DNA of 36,795 nucleotides, from NCBI GenBank assembly GCA_947442475.1, contig CANEVP010000015.1, positions 1 through 36,795 of the forward strand, written 5' to 3'. Made by a program: the position numbers and the translations under genes. Below the pieces are notes generated by a model. The model saw only the letters and a program-made list of their open reading frames with translations. It was not told where the DNA came from and searched no databases. Numbering within the stretch: the first letter of the stretch is position 1; each line of letters begins with the position of its first letter. The DNA comes from Rickettsiales bacterium. Its GTDB lineage: Bacteria > Pseudomonadota > Alphaproteobacteria > Rickettsiales > UBA1997. Of the stretch, positions 1 to 7,962 are shown piece after piece.

Positions 1-1741
1 CGCGCGAAAAATAGTCACAAAACTCTTCAACAAATTTATCAACTCCACTTGCCGGATTATTTTTGCGATAAACCTCCAAATAAGCCTGAAGCATTACAAA
101 ACTATCGCACAAAGTTTGATTAAAATCTTTTTGAAACAGTTTATTTAGCTGCAATGGATTTGTTTCTACAGCCGTAATTAGTTCTTGAATTTTGGTTTTT
201 AATTCAACTTCCAAGCCATTATCTTGATATACCAGCTGATTCTTGCGCAAGCCAAGCCACATACCGTCTTCATAGATCAAAGATTTAGCGCGCTGCAGAA
301 GATTAATCGCCTTATTAGAGGAGTGAGAAAATGATCCAAGAATTTCCGGATTTTTTTTACTAGGCCCAAGTTCAATATCAACAGAACTTGTGTCTGACTG
401 CGCCACCTCTTCAACATTGGGCTGCGGAAGATTAATTTCCGGATTTTCTTTACTAGCCTCATCTTTAAGATAAATATCCTCAAGATTAATATTAGCAAGA
501 TCAGCAAGATTAAGATTATTTACTCCATTAAGCCCATTTTCAAAATTAACATTAACAGAATTTTCAACCACGGGATTGGGCTGCAGAAGATTAATCCCCT
601 GATTTTCTCTACTATCCTTATCTTCAGGATAAACATCCTCATAATTAACATTATTTACTCCATTAAGCCCAAGCCCAAGTTCAACATCAACATAACCTGT
701 GTCTGACTGCGCCACCTCTTCAACATTGGGCTGCGGAAGATTAATCTCCTGATTTTCTCTACTATCCTTATCTTCAGGATAAACATCCTCATAATTAACA
801 TTATTTACTCCATTAAGCCCAAGCCCAAGTTCAACATCAACATAACCTGTTTCTGACTGCGCCACCTCTTCAACCACGGGGACTCTAAAATAATCATAAA
901 TCCTTTTCAGGCTTGGATGCGCCGCATCATAAGCTGCAACACTTGCAAGTGCAGGAGCCGCCAAAATAAACGAGTGAGACAAATTTTCTCCACCGCCATT
1001 TACTATAACAAAAAACGCTGCTGCTTCCGTTAAGGCACCAATATTATCTCGCAGTTTATTAGCACTTTCTTGATCACCGGCAGATCGCAAAATCATCTGC
1101 GCAGTTCCCAAAGTTAATCCGGCAACAAGCAATGAAGGTGCCGCCCTGTAAGTTGACTGAGCAATTTCAACCAAGGGATCTACCGTGTCTTTAAAGACCA
1201 AATCCAGTAACTTTCCAGCTTTTGTTAATCCGGCTTCTCCACTTGCAATTATCACATCGGCTTTAGCCCGAGTGCTATCAAGATGAAATTTTTTTACCAA
1301 ATATTTTTTAGCATCTGGCATTGCAATAATTTCGCCGGCAATTTTTTTGCCCGCCGAATTGTCTGAAATTTCAAAATGCTGATTAAAATTTTTAGTTCTT
1401 TGAGAAACAAAATGTTCGTTTCCGGTAAGTTGGTCTTGAGCTTTCTGAACTGCCGCAAGCGTAAAAAGATGATTGCGATGTTCAAGATTTGCAGAATCAA
1501 AATCGCGATCAAAAACTACAGAAATTGCCTCTGAAATTTTTTTTTGTGCTGCCAAGAAATTTCCTTCCATGTGAAAATGCTCTTTACCTTCACCGTGATC
1601 GTGAACAACACAAGGAGTGTGAGAAAAAGCGCTATCTAGCTTTTGCCAGAAAGCGTTGGATGAATTGACTATTGTCAATTCATCCTGCATTTTGGATAAT
1701 TTGACTATTGTCAATTCATCCTGCATTAATTTTGGGTTCAT
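1..1741 (-). CDS. Unknown large protein with 50-residue tandem repeats, C-terminus cut by window edge
   Basis: The minus strand is open from the ATG at 1741 to base 1 with no stop (580 codons). I recognise no family. Residues 7-30 hold a 12-residue direct repeat (MQDELTIV twice). Residues 30-190 are a soluble, His- and Lys-rich region. Residues 200-270 are hydrophobic and Ala-rich, possibly two membrane or buried helices. From residue 290, two nearly identical 50-residue units start with VEEVAQS, followed by a degenerate third unit of 53 residues and a partial fourth; they are acidic and Asn-rich with N-G-V-N-N and E-I-N-L-P-Q-P-N cores. The remaining 120 residues look globular. The gene lies 28 bases downstream of the TonB receptor stop and may be cotranscribed with it. 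Recent repeat duplication suggests a surface or secreted protein, but no signal peptide is visible and a function cannot be given. Confidence 0.75.
   Translation of the reverse strand, partial: MNPKLMQDELTIVKLSKMQDELTIVNSSNAFWQKLDSAFSHTPCVVHDHGEGKEHFHMEGNFLAAQKKISEAISVVFDRDFDSANLEHRNHLFTLAAVQKAQDQLTGNEHFVSQRTKNFNQHFEISDNSAGKKIAGEIIAMPDAKKYLVKKFHLDSTRAKADVIIASGEAGLTKAGKLLDLVFKDTVDPLVEIAQSTYRAAPSLLVAGLTLGTAQMILRSAGDQESANKLRDNIGALTEAAAFFVIVNGGGENLSHSFILAAPALASVAAYDAAHPSLKRIYDYFRVPVVEEVAQSETGYVDVELGLGLNGVNNVNYEDVYPEDKDSRENQEINLPQPNVEEVAQSDTGYVDVELGLGLNGVNNVNYEDVYPEDKDSRENQGINLLQPNPVVENSVNVNFENGLNGVNNLNLADLANINLEDIYLKDEASKENPEINLPQPNVEEVAQSDTSSVDIELGPSKKNPEILGSFSHSSNKAINLLQRAKSLIYEDGMWLGLRKNQLVYQDNGLEVELKTKIQELITAVETNPLQLNKLFQKDFNQTLCDSFVMLQAYLEVYRKNNPASGVDKFVEEFCDYFSR
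362..874 (-). repeat. 150-bp in-frame tandem repeat (50-residue units)
   Basis: Units read on the minus strand run 874-725, 724-575, 574-416 (159 bp, diverged) and a partial 415-362. The first two differ at only a few positions at DNA level; the third keeps the Asn-rich core and the closing INLPQPN. The exact 50-codon period keeps the frame. The near identity of units 1 and 2 points to a recent duplication, so copy number may vary between strains. Confidence 0.9.
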
Positions 1742-1775
1742 TTAGCTTAAAATTTTAGGTTCATTTAGCTTAAAA
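1665..1775. repeat. Two short tandem duplications around the start of the repeat protein
   Basis: A 27-base stretch starting TTGACTATTGTCAATTC occurs at 1665-1691 and again at 1701-1727 (period 36, in frame, giving the 12-residue N-terminal repeat). Next to it, GGTTCATTTAGCTTAAAA occurs at 1735-1752 and 1758-1775 (period 23, not in frame). The second duplication places an extra ATG at 1764 that opens a five-codon frame (MNLKF) ending just before the true start. Confidence 0.85.
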
Positions 1776-3845
1776 CGACTTAACAGCCATTAAATAAGCC
1801 GTGCGTCTTGGGCCATATTGTGAGGCACCAATTCCAATGCCTGAGCCGTTGCTGATTTGATAAACTTCGTCAAACACGTTAAGCAGCGATAAGCGCAGAT
1901 TAACTTTGCCGGCAGCGCCAAAATTAACATCGCGCGACACATGTCCATTAACCTGAAGATAGGCTGGCATAGTGTTTAGATTGTTGTCTCCTGTGCGCAA
2001 ACCCGAACCATAAATTGCATCCGCGCTGTATTTTGTGCCCAAGAACAAATAAGAGGCGCCGCCCGAGATAGTATAGGTTTGGCTGTGATCGAGAGTGATC
2101 TTGTTATTTGCAACATACTCAAGCTCGTCAGCATCGTGAATATATTGACCTGAAACAATATTTTTTCCCCAAGCGTTTTGGGCAGAAAAATTAAAGTAAG
2201 AGTCAAAATTTTCTTTTTTGTAATCAGCCTTAAACTCAACGCCGTAAGCCTTGCCGCGCTGATAATTAAATGGCGTAAAAATTAACGAATTACCAAATTG
2301 ATGCTCATCAAGCAGGTTTTTCATTTCTTTGTAATAGCCGTCCAAAGCCAAAGTTAAATGCGGCGACACTTGGTGCGAAATGCCCACATCATAATAATTG
2401 GTGCGCTCAGCTTTTACTTTTGAATTTGCTTCGCTTTCTGATTCGTTGCTAGTGCCATTAAATTTGGCGCGAGTGGTTTCAGAAATTGCTGAGGTTGGCG
2501 GTGGCGTAAAATAACGAGCAAAACCAGCGTGGATTTTGGTTTGCTTGGTTAAATCGTAAAGCGCGCCAAATCTTGGGCTAAGTTGACTTTCATTTACATA
2601 AGCTCGCGATGCATCAAAGCGCGCTCCGTAATTAACTGTAAGCTTGTCGATTGGTTTCCATTCATTTTGCAAATATCCGCCAAAAAGTTGCGAGTTTTTG
2701 ACGCCACCTTCATCAATTCTAAAGGGCGTATTTAAGTAACCACCAGAACCATCAGATTCAAAAACCCAATTTTCGGTAGCACTTCTTACTTGATCGTTAC
2801 TAGCAAAAAACCCTGAGCGCAGTTTGTTAGTTTCGTTTAAATCGTAACTAAAATCACCCTGCACACCATTAGCAAAACTGCTGCGATTTAGAGTTGAGGC
2901 AATGCCGTTAAAAACCAAATCTCCCGCGTAATCTGGACGATATTTTAAATCGCTGTAGCGCGAGAAAAGCGACACTTGGTAATCAATTTCTGAATCTGTC
3001 ACGCCCTGCAATGACGCAATTGCAAACTTGTTTGATTCGATTTGTCTTTGATCCAAATTTGACGAAGAAATATTGCTAAATCCGTTTAAATCATACTCGG
3101 CGGTTTGATTTGGATTGTTAGGAATTTCAAAGCGGTTGGTCGAGTTTGAAACAATCAAATTCAAGCGTTTTCCAGCATCAATCAAATAAGAAAAATAACC
3201 AAAAAGCTTGTCTTGCGTGGTGTCGTTGTGCAGCGAAGTTTTTGAGGCGGTTGAAGATTCAAGTCCGCGGTTACTCTGCAAGAAACTGGCATTGATGTAA
3301 TAATTTAAATTACCTTCAAAGCCACTTACCTGCTGGTTTAATCCCAGAGTAGAATTACCGCCAATCGTCACTTCTGATCTAGCACCTTTTTTAAAAGCAC
3401 CACTTTTGGTTTTGATATCAACCACACCAGCGGTTCTAAAGCCATATTGCGCAGGCATTGCTCCAGTTAAAAACTCAATTTTGTCAGCAAAGTGAGTGTC
3501 TAAAGATTGACCAAAACCACCAATGCCCTCAGGCAACATCACGCCGTTAATGCGATATTGCAAATTAGAGTGGTCGCCGCGCACATAAAGCTGGCCTTGC
3601 GTGCCTTGCACCACAGATGGCGCTCTGAGCAACACTTGGTTAAACGGAGTTGCTTGTCCTTGCGGCAAATTTTCAATGTCTTTTTGAGAAAAATAAAAAG
3701 AGCTGCCGCCAGTTTTTGGCGAGAGATTGTTACGAGATTCGTCGAGTTTTGTTGCGGTTACTTGGTAGTTCCAAGTATCAGCTGCGAAAGCTTGTGAGTT
3801 TACAAAAAGCAAACTCAGCCAAGCAAAAAGGGAGAATTTTTTCAT
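1770..3845 (-). CDS. TonB-dependent outer-membrane receptor
   Basis: 691 residues, the usual size of a TonB-dependent receptor, which takes up metal chelates, haem, cobalamin or similar ligands through a 22-strand barrel powered by TonB-ExbBD. A signal peptide is clear (MKKFSLFAWLSLLFVNSQAFA, cleavage after AFA). The plug follows at about residues 50-155, with QLYVRGDHSNLQYRINGV, then an IEFLTGAMPAQYGFR segment and VDIKTKSG. The rest is barrel, with SPRFGALYDLTKQTKIHAG and a C-terminal aromatic ending (AVKSF). No N-terminal signalling domain is present. A DUF2946-like gene directly upstream is a neighbour often seen with copper- or metal-linked receptors, so a metal ligand is an inference only. 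The start ATG sits inside a nested palindrome (3847-3987). Confidence 0.93.
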   Translation of the reverse strand: MKKFSLFAWLSLLFVNSQAFAADTWNYQVTATKLDESRNNLSPKTGGSSFYFSQKDIENLPQGQATPFNQVLLRAPSVVQGTQGQLYVRGDHSNLQYRINGVMLPEGIGGFGQSLDTHFADKIEFLTGAMPAQYGFRTAGVVDIKTKSGAFKKGARSEVTIGGNSTLGLNQQVSGFEGNLNYYINASFLQSNRGLESSTASKTSLHNDTTQDKLFGYFSYLIDAGKRLNLIVSNSTNRFEIPNNPNQTAEYDLNGFSNISSSNLDQRQIESNKFAIASLQGVTDSEIDYQVSLFSRYSDLKYRPDYAGDLVFNGIASTLNRSSFANGVQGDFSYDLNETNKLRSGFFASNDQVRSATENWVFESDGSGGYLNTPFRIDEGGVKNSQLFGGYLQNEWKPIDKLTVNYGARFDASRAYVNESQLSPRFGALYDLTKQTKIHAGFARYFTPPPTSAISETTRAKFNGTSNESESEANSKVKAERTNYYDVGISHQVSPHLTLALDGYYKEMKNLLDEHQFGNSLIFTPFNYQRGKAYGVEFKADYKKENFDSYFNFSAQNAWGKNIVSGQYIHDADELEYVANNKITLDHSQTYTISGGASYLFLGTKYSADAIYGSGLRTGDNNLNTMPAYLQVNGHVSRDVNFGAAGKVNLRLSLLNVFDEVYQISNGSGIGIGASQYGPRRTAYLMAVKSF

Positions 3846-3846
3846 G

Positions 3847-3987
3847 AGTTATTTCTTAAAAAATTAAAAATGTACCAACGCCAATAATGTCACCCTGAGA
3901 CTGTCGAAGGGTGATTCATGGCGCGGGAATCATGCTTCGACAGGCTCAGCATGACTTGGGAAGAGAAAAGATTTTTAAGAAATAACT
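3847..3987. repeat. Nested palindromic element between the DUF2946-like gene and the TonB receptor
   Basis: The outer arms are a 16-base perfect inverted repeat, AGTTATTTCTTAAAAA at 3847-3862 and its complement at 3972-3987. Inside, at 3889-3955, two inverted copies of a unit resembling GTCATGCTGAGCCTGTCGA face each other; each also forms its own small hairpin (CACCCT/AGGGTG and CATGCT/AGCATG). The same unit recurs at 28976-29058 and, degraded, at 30333-30367. On the minus-strand transcript the outer stem pairs the end and stop codon of the upstream gene with the bases just before the receptor ATG. Confidence 0.8.
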
Positions 3988-4343
3988 GGAGGGGCTCGCG
4001 GGGCTTTTGAAGAGAGAAGATAAGAAAGTTTTATTCGGTCAAATTTGCGTAACGCAAAAGCCAAATAAAAAATTGCGGCGCTAAAAATTAAATTAGGCGC
4101 CAAAGAAATCTGATTTTGAAAATTTGAGAAAGCGCAAAGAAAACAATTTTCGGCTTTTTTGTTCGAAGATTTTTCGTGACCAAAAAATATTTTTTCTAAA
4201 AAACTTTTTTCAATTGCTGGCACAGAATTTTCTTGATGCAGATAGGGGTGAGCAAGCGCAACTGTTTTGCTCAAAACAAAAAGCATGAGCAAGAAAGCTG
4301 TGACGAATTTCGCAAATTTGGACTGGATTTTTAGTGCAAACAT
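3975..4343 (-). CDS. DUF2946-like small membrane protein
   Basis: 122 residues from the ATG at 4343 (a TTG lies one codon upstream). Residues 12-32 form a signal peptide or first membrane segment ending AHP. A C-x-x-C motif (NCFLCAF) lies at about residues 66-72, a second hydrophobic segment at about 80-98, and the protein ends with APRAPPVIS. The pattern of signal segment, mid-protein Cys pair and terminal R-A/G-P-P is what I know of DUF2946 proteins, which often sit next to TonB receptors in metal-related loci. It is followed 129 bases later by the TonB receptor on the same strand. The family call is by pattern only; the biochemical role is unknown. Confidence 0.55.
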   Translation of the reverse strand: MFALKIQSKFAKFVTAFLLMLFVLSKTVALAHPYLHQENSVPAIEKSFLEKIFFGHEKSSNKKAENCFLCAFSNFQNQISLAPNLIFSAAIFYLAFALRKFDRIKLSYLLSSKAPRAPPVIS

Positions 4344-4415
4344 CAAAAGTTGAGTTGTGAATTATTTACCCCGCCAAACTCCACAACCATCTCTAAGAAT
4401 TCAACCAAAAATTTC

Positions 4416-5201
4416 ATGTCAGCGCAAGTTTTAAAAGTTTTAGAAAAGACCGGGCATTTCACTTTGCTTAATTTAGCTAAGCTCGGCGAGATGGCTCTGT
4501 TCACGCTTGAGGCGGTGCGCCACTGCTTTAGTCCGCCTTTTTATCCGCGCTTAATTTTGCGCCAATTTTTGCAAATCGGATATTATTCTTTGCCCGTTGT
4601 GGGGCTAACCGCAATTTTTTCGGGCGCGGTTTTAGCACTTCAAAGCTACTCAGGGTTTTCGCGCTTCAATGCCGAAAGCACCATTGCCACAGTGGTAGTT
4701 TTATCAATAACGCGCGAACTTGGGCCAGTTTTAGCGGGCTTGATGGTTGCAGGACGCGTTGGCGCATCAATGGCAGCAGAAATTGGCACCATGAAAGTAA
4801 CCGAACAGCTCGATGCTTTGCGCACGCTTTCAACTAATCCTTTCAAATATTTAATCGCACCTCGAGTCATTGCCGGCGTGTTGATGTTGCCACTTTTAGT
4901 TTTAATCGCCGACATTATCGGCGTGATGGGCGGCTATTTGGTTAGCGTTCATTTTTTGGGCTTTTCACCTGGACCCTACATCAACAGCACCTTCAAATTT
5001 TTAGAACAAATTGACGTGGTTTCGGGACTCGTTAAAGCGACTTTCTTTGGTTTTTTAATTTCGATCATGGGCTGCTATTTTGGCTACACTTCTAAAGGTG
5101 GCGCTGAAGGAGTTGGCATTGCCACAACCAACGCTGTGGTTTCTGCATCAATCATGATTCTACTTTCAAACTACATGATTACTGGCTGGTTCTTCGGATA
5201 A
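4416..5201 (+). CDS. mlaE: MlaE-family ABC lipid transport permease
   Basis: Inner-membrane permease of the Mla/MCE system, which moves phospholipids between the inner and outer membranes together with an ATPase (MlaF) and an MCE protein (MlaD). The family core is clear: SGAVLALQSYSGF, the SITRELGPVLAGLMVAGRVG segment, AAEIGTMKVTEQLDALRTL, and the C-terminal GGAEGVGIATTNAVV. About six hydrophobic segments are visible. I chose the ATG at 4416 (261 residues, normal length); the frame stays open to a TTG at 4350, but the extra 22 residues are polar and unlike the family. mlaF and mlaD do not follow, so the system is split in this genome. It is divergent from the DUF2946-like gene with a 72-base gap. 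Confidence 0.92.
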   Translation: MSAQVLKVLEKTGHFTLLNLAKLGEMALFTLEAVRHCFSPPFYPRLILRQFLQIGYYSLPVVGLTAIFSGAVLALQSYSGFSRFNAESTIATVVVLSITRELGPVLAGLMVAGRVGASMAAEIGTMKVTEQLDALRTLSTNPFKYLIAPRVIAGVLMLPLLVLIADIIGVMGGYLVSVHFLGFSPGPYINSTFKFLEQIDVVSGLVKATFFGFLISIMGCYFGYTSKGGAEGVGIATTNAVVSASIMILLSNYMITGWFFG

Positions 5202-5235
5202 AATTTTCGCTTAAATTTCAAAAACCACCTCTTTT

Positions 5236-6117
5236 ATGAACTACCACCACATCTACCACGCCGGAAATTTTGCTGATATTTTTAAGCACGTAATTCTCAC
5301 CCTTTGCCTCGAAAAACTTCACGAAAAAACCGCGCCGTTTTTTGTTTTAGACACTCACGCAGGCATTGGAAAATATGATTTAGCTGACGAGAAATCGTTG
5401 AAAACTTCTGAAGCCTTGGAAGGCATTAAGAAATTGCTTCAACAAAAAAATTACACCGATTTTTTGCCTGAGCGCTATTTAAGAATTTTAGCTAAAATCA
5501 ATAATTGTGAAATTTCTGAATTGCCGGAAAAACTTAAGATTTACGCGGGTTCGCCAAGTTTAATTAAAGATTATCTACGCCGCGACGATCACGCAATTTT
5601 CACCGAATTAAATCGCGATGATTTTTCAATTTTACGCAAAACTTTTGCCGGAAGTGCCAAATTTTCTTTGTTTAATTTAGATGGATTTGCGCTGCTAAAA
5701 TCAAAACTACCGCCAATTGAAAAACGCGGGCTAATCATCATCGATCCCTCTTTTGAGAAAGATCAAAGCAAGGTTTCTGCTGATTACGGCAAAATTATTG
5801 AAGGCATGAAAGACGCTTACAAACGCTTCGCCCACGGCACTTATTTGGTGTGGTATCCCATTATTGAAAGCGACAAAGAATTGCTGGAAAAATTTCACCA
5901 AGAAATGTCTGAATTAAAATTTGCCAAAATTTTGCACACCACTTTCGACATCGGAAATATCGGCGGCGAAACTAAAATGCATGCCTGCGGAATGTTTATT
6001 TTCAACGCTCCGTGGCAGTTAGATGAAAAACTAAAAATTATTTTGCCGCAAGTTTTGCATGTCCTAAAAAAAACTAATACCGCTAAACTTGAAATTAACA
6101 CTTTGAAAGATTCTTAA
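5236..6117 (+). CDS. rlmJ: 23S rRNA (adenine2030-N6)-methyltransferase RlmJ
   Basis: RlmJ methylates A2030 of 23S rRNA using S-adenosylmethionine. The N-terminus MNYHHIYHAGNFADIFKHV is diagnostic, followed by the SAM-binding region VLDTHAGIGKYDL, an AGSP segment, and the catalytic motif, here IIDPSFEK where the family usually has DPPY/F. The Pro-to-Ser change is worth noting but the rest is intact, including GTYLVWYPI and the C-terminal CGMFIFNAPW. At 293 residues it is slightly longer than the roughly 280 of E. coli. It starts 34 bases after mlaE. Confidence 0.93.
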   Translation: MNYHHIYHAGNFADIFKHVILTLCLEKLHEKTAPFFVLDTHAGIGKYDLADEKSLKTSEALEGIKKLLQQKNYTDFLPERYLRILAKINNCEISELPEKLKIYAGSPSLIKDYLRRDDHAIFTELNRDDFSILRKTFAGSAKFSLFNLDGFALLKSKLPPIEKRGLIIIDPSFEKDQSKVSADYGKIIEGMKDAYKRFAHGTYLVWYPIIESDKELLEKFHQEMSELKFAKILHTTFDIGNIGGETKMHACGMFIFNAPWQLDEKLKIILPQVLHVLKKTNTAKLEINTLKDS

Positions 6118-6142
6118 TTTTTTTAAGAAACTTTAAGCGGCA

Positions 6143-6666
6143 ATGAAAAATAAAACACTAAAGCCCTCACAAGAATTTCAGGCATTGGCTCAAGAATATT
6201 TACGATTACGCGCCAAAGAAAATGAGATATTGCAGCAAAAAAACTTAAACGAGGTCACTCGGCGCCAAAAGCTAAAAGGGCTGCACCTGCAAAAAAACAT
6301 ATCTACCGCCATCTAAAAAAAATCACATCGCCAGATCCCAAATTAGCGCCGAGGAAATAACCGCTGAAATACTTAGCGTTGATAAAAAAATATTAAAATT
6401 CTGCGCCACAAAAATGACCATCGGGCGTCTGAAGAAGAAGCGGAAGTAGCGCTTAGAAAATATTAGGACAAAGAGCGAAAGAAGCCGCAGATGCCGCTAA
6501 AATAGATTTAAAGCGATCCGCGACAAGCGACCACATAAAATTAAAAGATGCCGAAACTGATCGTGAGCGCTCATATCAAAAAAAACGCCCGCTAATTAAA
6601 AGCTTTGAGCGCCTGATTGATAAAATTCCAAAATTCAATTTATTGGGCTCTACAAAAACTAGATAA
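6143..6666 (+). pseudogene. Decayed gene for a Lys/Glu-rich coiled-coil protein
   Basis: An ATG at 6143 opens 57 codons (MKNKTLKPSQEFQALAQEYL...), ending at a TAA at 6316. Coding character then continues in shifted frames: ISAEEITAEILSVDKK, then ASEEEAEVALRKY, then AKEAADAAKIDLKRSATSDH running to RSYQKKRPLIKSFERLID and ending ...NLLGSTKTR at a TAA at 6664-6666. The charged, Ala-rich composition is that of one helical protein of about 170 residues broken by several indels. The 3' end overlaps ccmA by 8 bases. No family is recognised. Alternatively the first 57 codons are expressed as a small protein. Confidence 0.55.
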
Positions 6667-7267
6667 AATCTTCCAGATTAAGCTTCGGCCCCAAGTCAAA
6701 AAAGGCTTCGTCGTGAGTGGCAATAATCACCAAACCATCTTCTTTGATTCTGGTTTTGATTAATCCATGCAGCTTTTCTTTGCCCACTTTGTCTAAATTC
6801 GTCGAAGGCTCATCCAAAAACCAAACTGTTGACGGGCAGCATAAAAGCTTGGCTAACATCACGCGTTTTTGCCAACCGGCAGAAAGAGTTTTTACTTTTT
6901 TATTAGCTAAATCTGTTAGACTAAAAAAACTTAAACCCGCCGCAAGCGCTGCCTGCGTGCCATTTAGACGCGAATAGAATTTTAAATTTTCTTCAACCGT
7001 TAGATCTGGTTTTAGAAAATTTTTATGCCCCAAGAATTGGCTGTCGCCATTAAAATCATCGCGAAAATTTTCGATATCTTCGCCACCCCAGAAAATTTTT
7101 CCTTCCGTGCTTTTAGAAATTCCGGCGAGAATTTTTAGCAAACTGCTTTTTCCCGAACCGTTTTTGCCGGTGATAATCAAAGCTGAATTGATGCTTACAG
7201 AAAAGCCAACTTCGGAAAAAATTTTCTTGTCATCTTTAAAAAATGAAAGATTATCAACTGTGAGCAT
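6659..7267 (-). CDS. ccmA: Haem exporter ATPase CcmA (cytochrome c biogenesis)
   Basis: 202 residues, the length of CcmA, the ATPase of the CcmABCDE system that supplies haem for periplasmic cytochrome c maturation. Walker A is TGKNGSGKSSLLKIL, the ABC signature is LSAGWQKRVMLAKLL with the S-A-G-W-Q-K-R form typical of CcmA, Walker B is VWFLDEPSTNLD, and the H-loop is IIATHDEAFF. The start MLTVDNLSFF has a weak AAGGG upstream. ccmB is not adjacent; scattered ccm genes are common in Rickettsiales-like genomes. Divergent from the esterase gene with 31 bases between starts. Confidence 0.88.
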   Translation of the reverse strand: MLTVDNLSFFKDDKKIFSEVGFSVSINSALIITGKNGSGKSSLLKILAGISKSTEGKIFWGGEDIENFRDDFNGDSQFLGHKNFLKPDLTVEENLKFYSRLNGTQAALAAGLSFFSLTDLANKKVKTLSAGWQKRVMLAKLLCCPSTVWFLDEPSTNLDKVGKEKLHGLIKTRIKEDGLVIIATHDEAFFDLGPKLNLEDFI

Positions 7268-7298
7268 AAACCCTTGATTTTACTGATTAATTTCGACT

Positions 7299-7961
7299 AT
7301 GTCTGACTTAAAATTCTATGAATATTCTGATGCAAAAAATCCCAAATATCTAGTGATTTTCTTGCATGGTTATGGCGCAAACGGAGAAAATTTAATTAAT
7401 TTATCTCAAGAAATTCGCCATGTTTTACCAGAAGCACATTACATTTCTCCCAACGCAGTTGAACCTTGGGAAGGTGGATTTCCTCACGCCTATCAATGGT
7501 TTTCATTAAATAATGGCATGGAAAGAAAAAATATGAATGATGAAATGGAAAATAATATCAAAAAGGCCAATAAAATTTTGGCCAATTTTATCGATGTTCA
7601 ACTTGAGCGCTTCAATTTAACCGTGGAAAATTTATTCATTATCGGCTTCTCGCAAGGCGCCATGATGTCTCTATATCAAGGCTTCATAAAAAATAAAAAA
7701 CCTGCAGGCATTATCGCATTTTCTGGAAAATTGATTTTACCGGAAATGATTCATGAAAAAACTTTATCAAAACCAGAAATTTGTTTAATCCACGGCGAAG
7801 CTGATTCTGTAGTTCCTTTTTCAAATATGCTCGAAGCAGAAGCAATTTTAGAAAAATTAAAAATTTCTTTCGAATCGCACCCAATTCCAAATCTCGATCA
7901 TTCAATCGACATTCACGGAATTCGCATGGCGCAGAAGTTTATTAAAAAACAAATCGCATAA
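7299..7961 (+). CDS. Alpha/beta-hydrolase, carboxylesterase/phospholipase family
   Basis: 220 residues of the abhydrolase_2 (YpfH/acyl-protein-thioesterase-like) family, soluble serine esterases. The oxyanion region FLHGYGANGENL lies at about residues 21-32, the nucleophile elbow GFSQGAMMS in mid-protein, the acid residue in GEADSVVPFSN, and the catalytic His in NLDHSID. It has no signal peptide, so it is cytosolic. The natural substrate cannot be told; acyl-protein, lysophospholipid or small esters are all possible. One base separates its stop from the Mrr-like gene, so the two are cotranscribed. Confidence 0.87.
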   Translation: MSDLKFYEYSDAKNPKYLVIFLHGYGANGENLINLSQEIRHVLPEAHYISPNAVEPWEGGFPHAYQWFSLNNGMERKNMNDEMENNIKKANKILANFIDVQLERFNLTVENLFIIGFSQGAMMSLYQGFIKNKKPAGIIAFSGKLILPEMIHEKTLSKPEICLIHGEADSVVPFSNMLEAEAILEKLKISFESHPIPNLDHSIDIHGIRMAQKFIKKQIA

Positions 7962-7962
7962 A

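Noticed and set aside
362-874. CRISPR-like array from regularly spaced repeats
   Set aside because: The 150-bp period is exactly in frame and whole units are repeated, without variable spacers.
4350-4415. TTG start extending mlaE upstream by 22 codons
   Set aside because: The added residues are polar and unlike MlaE, and would collide with the divergent gene start 7 bases away.
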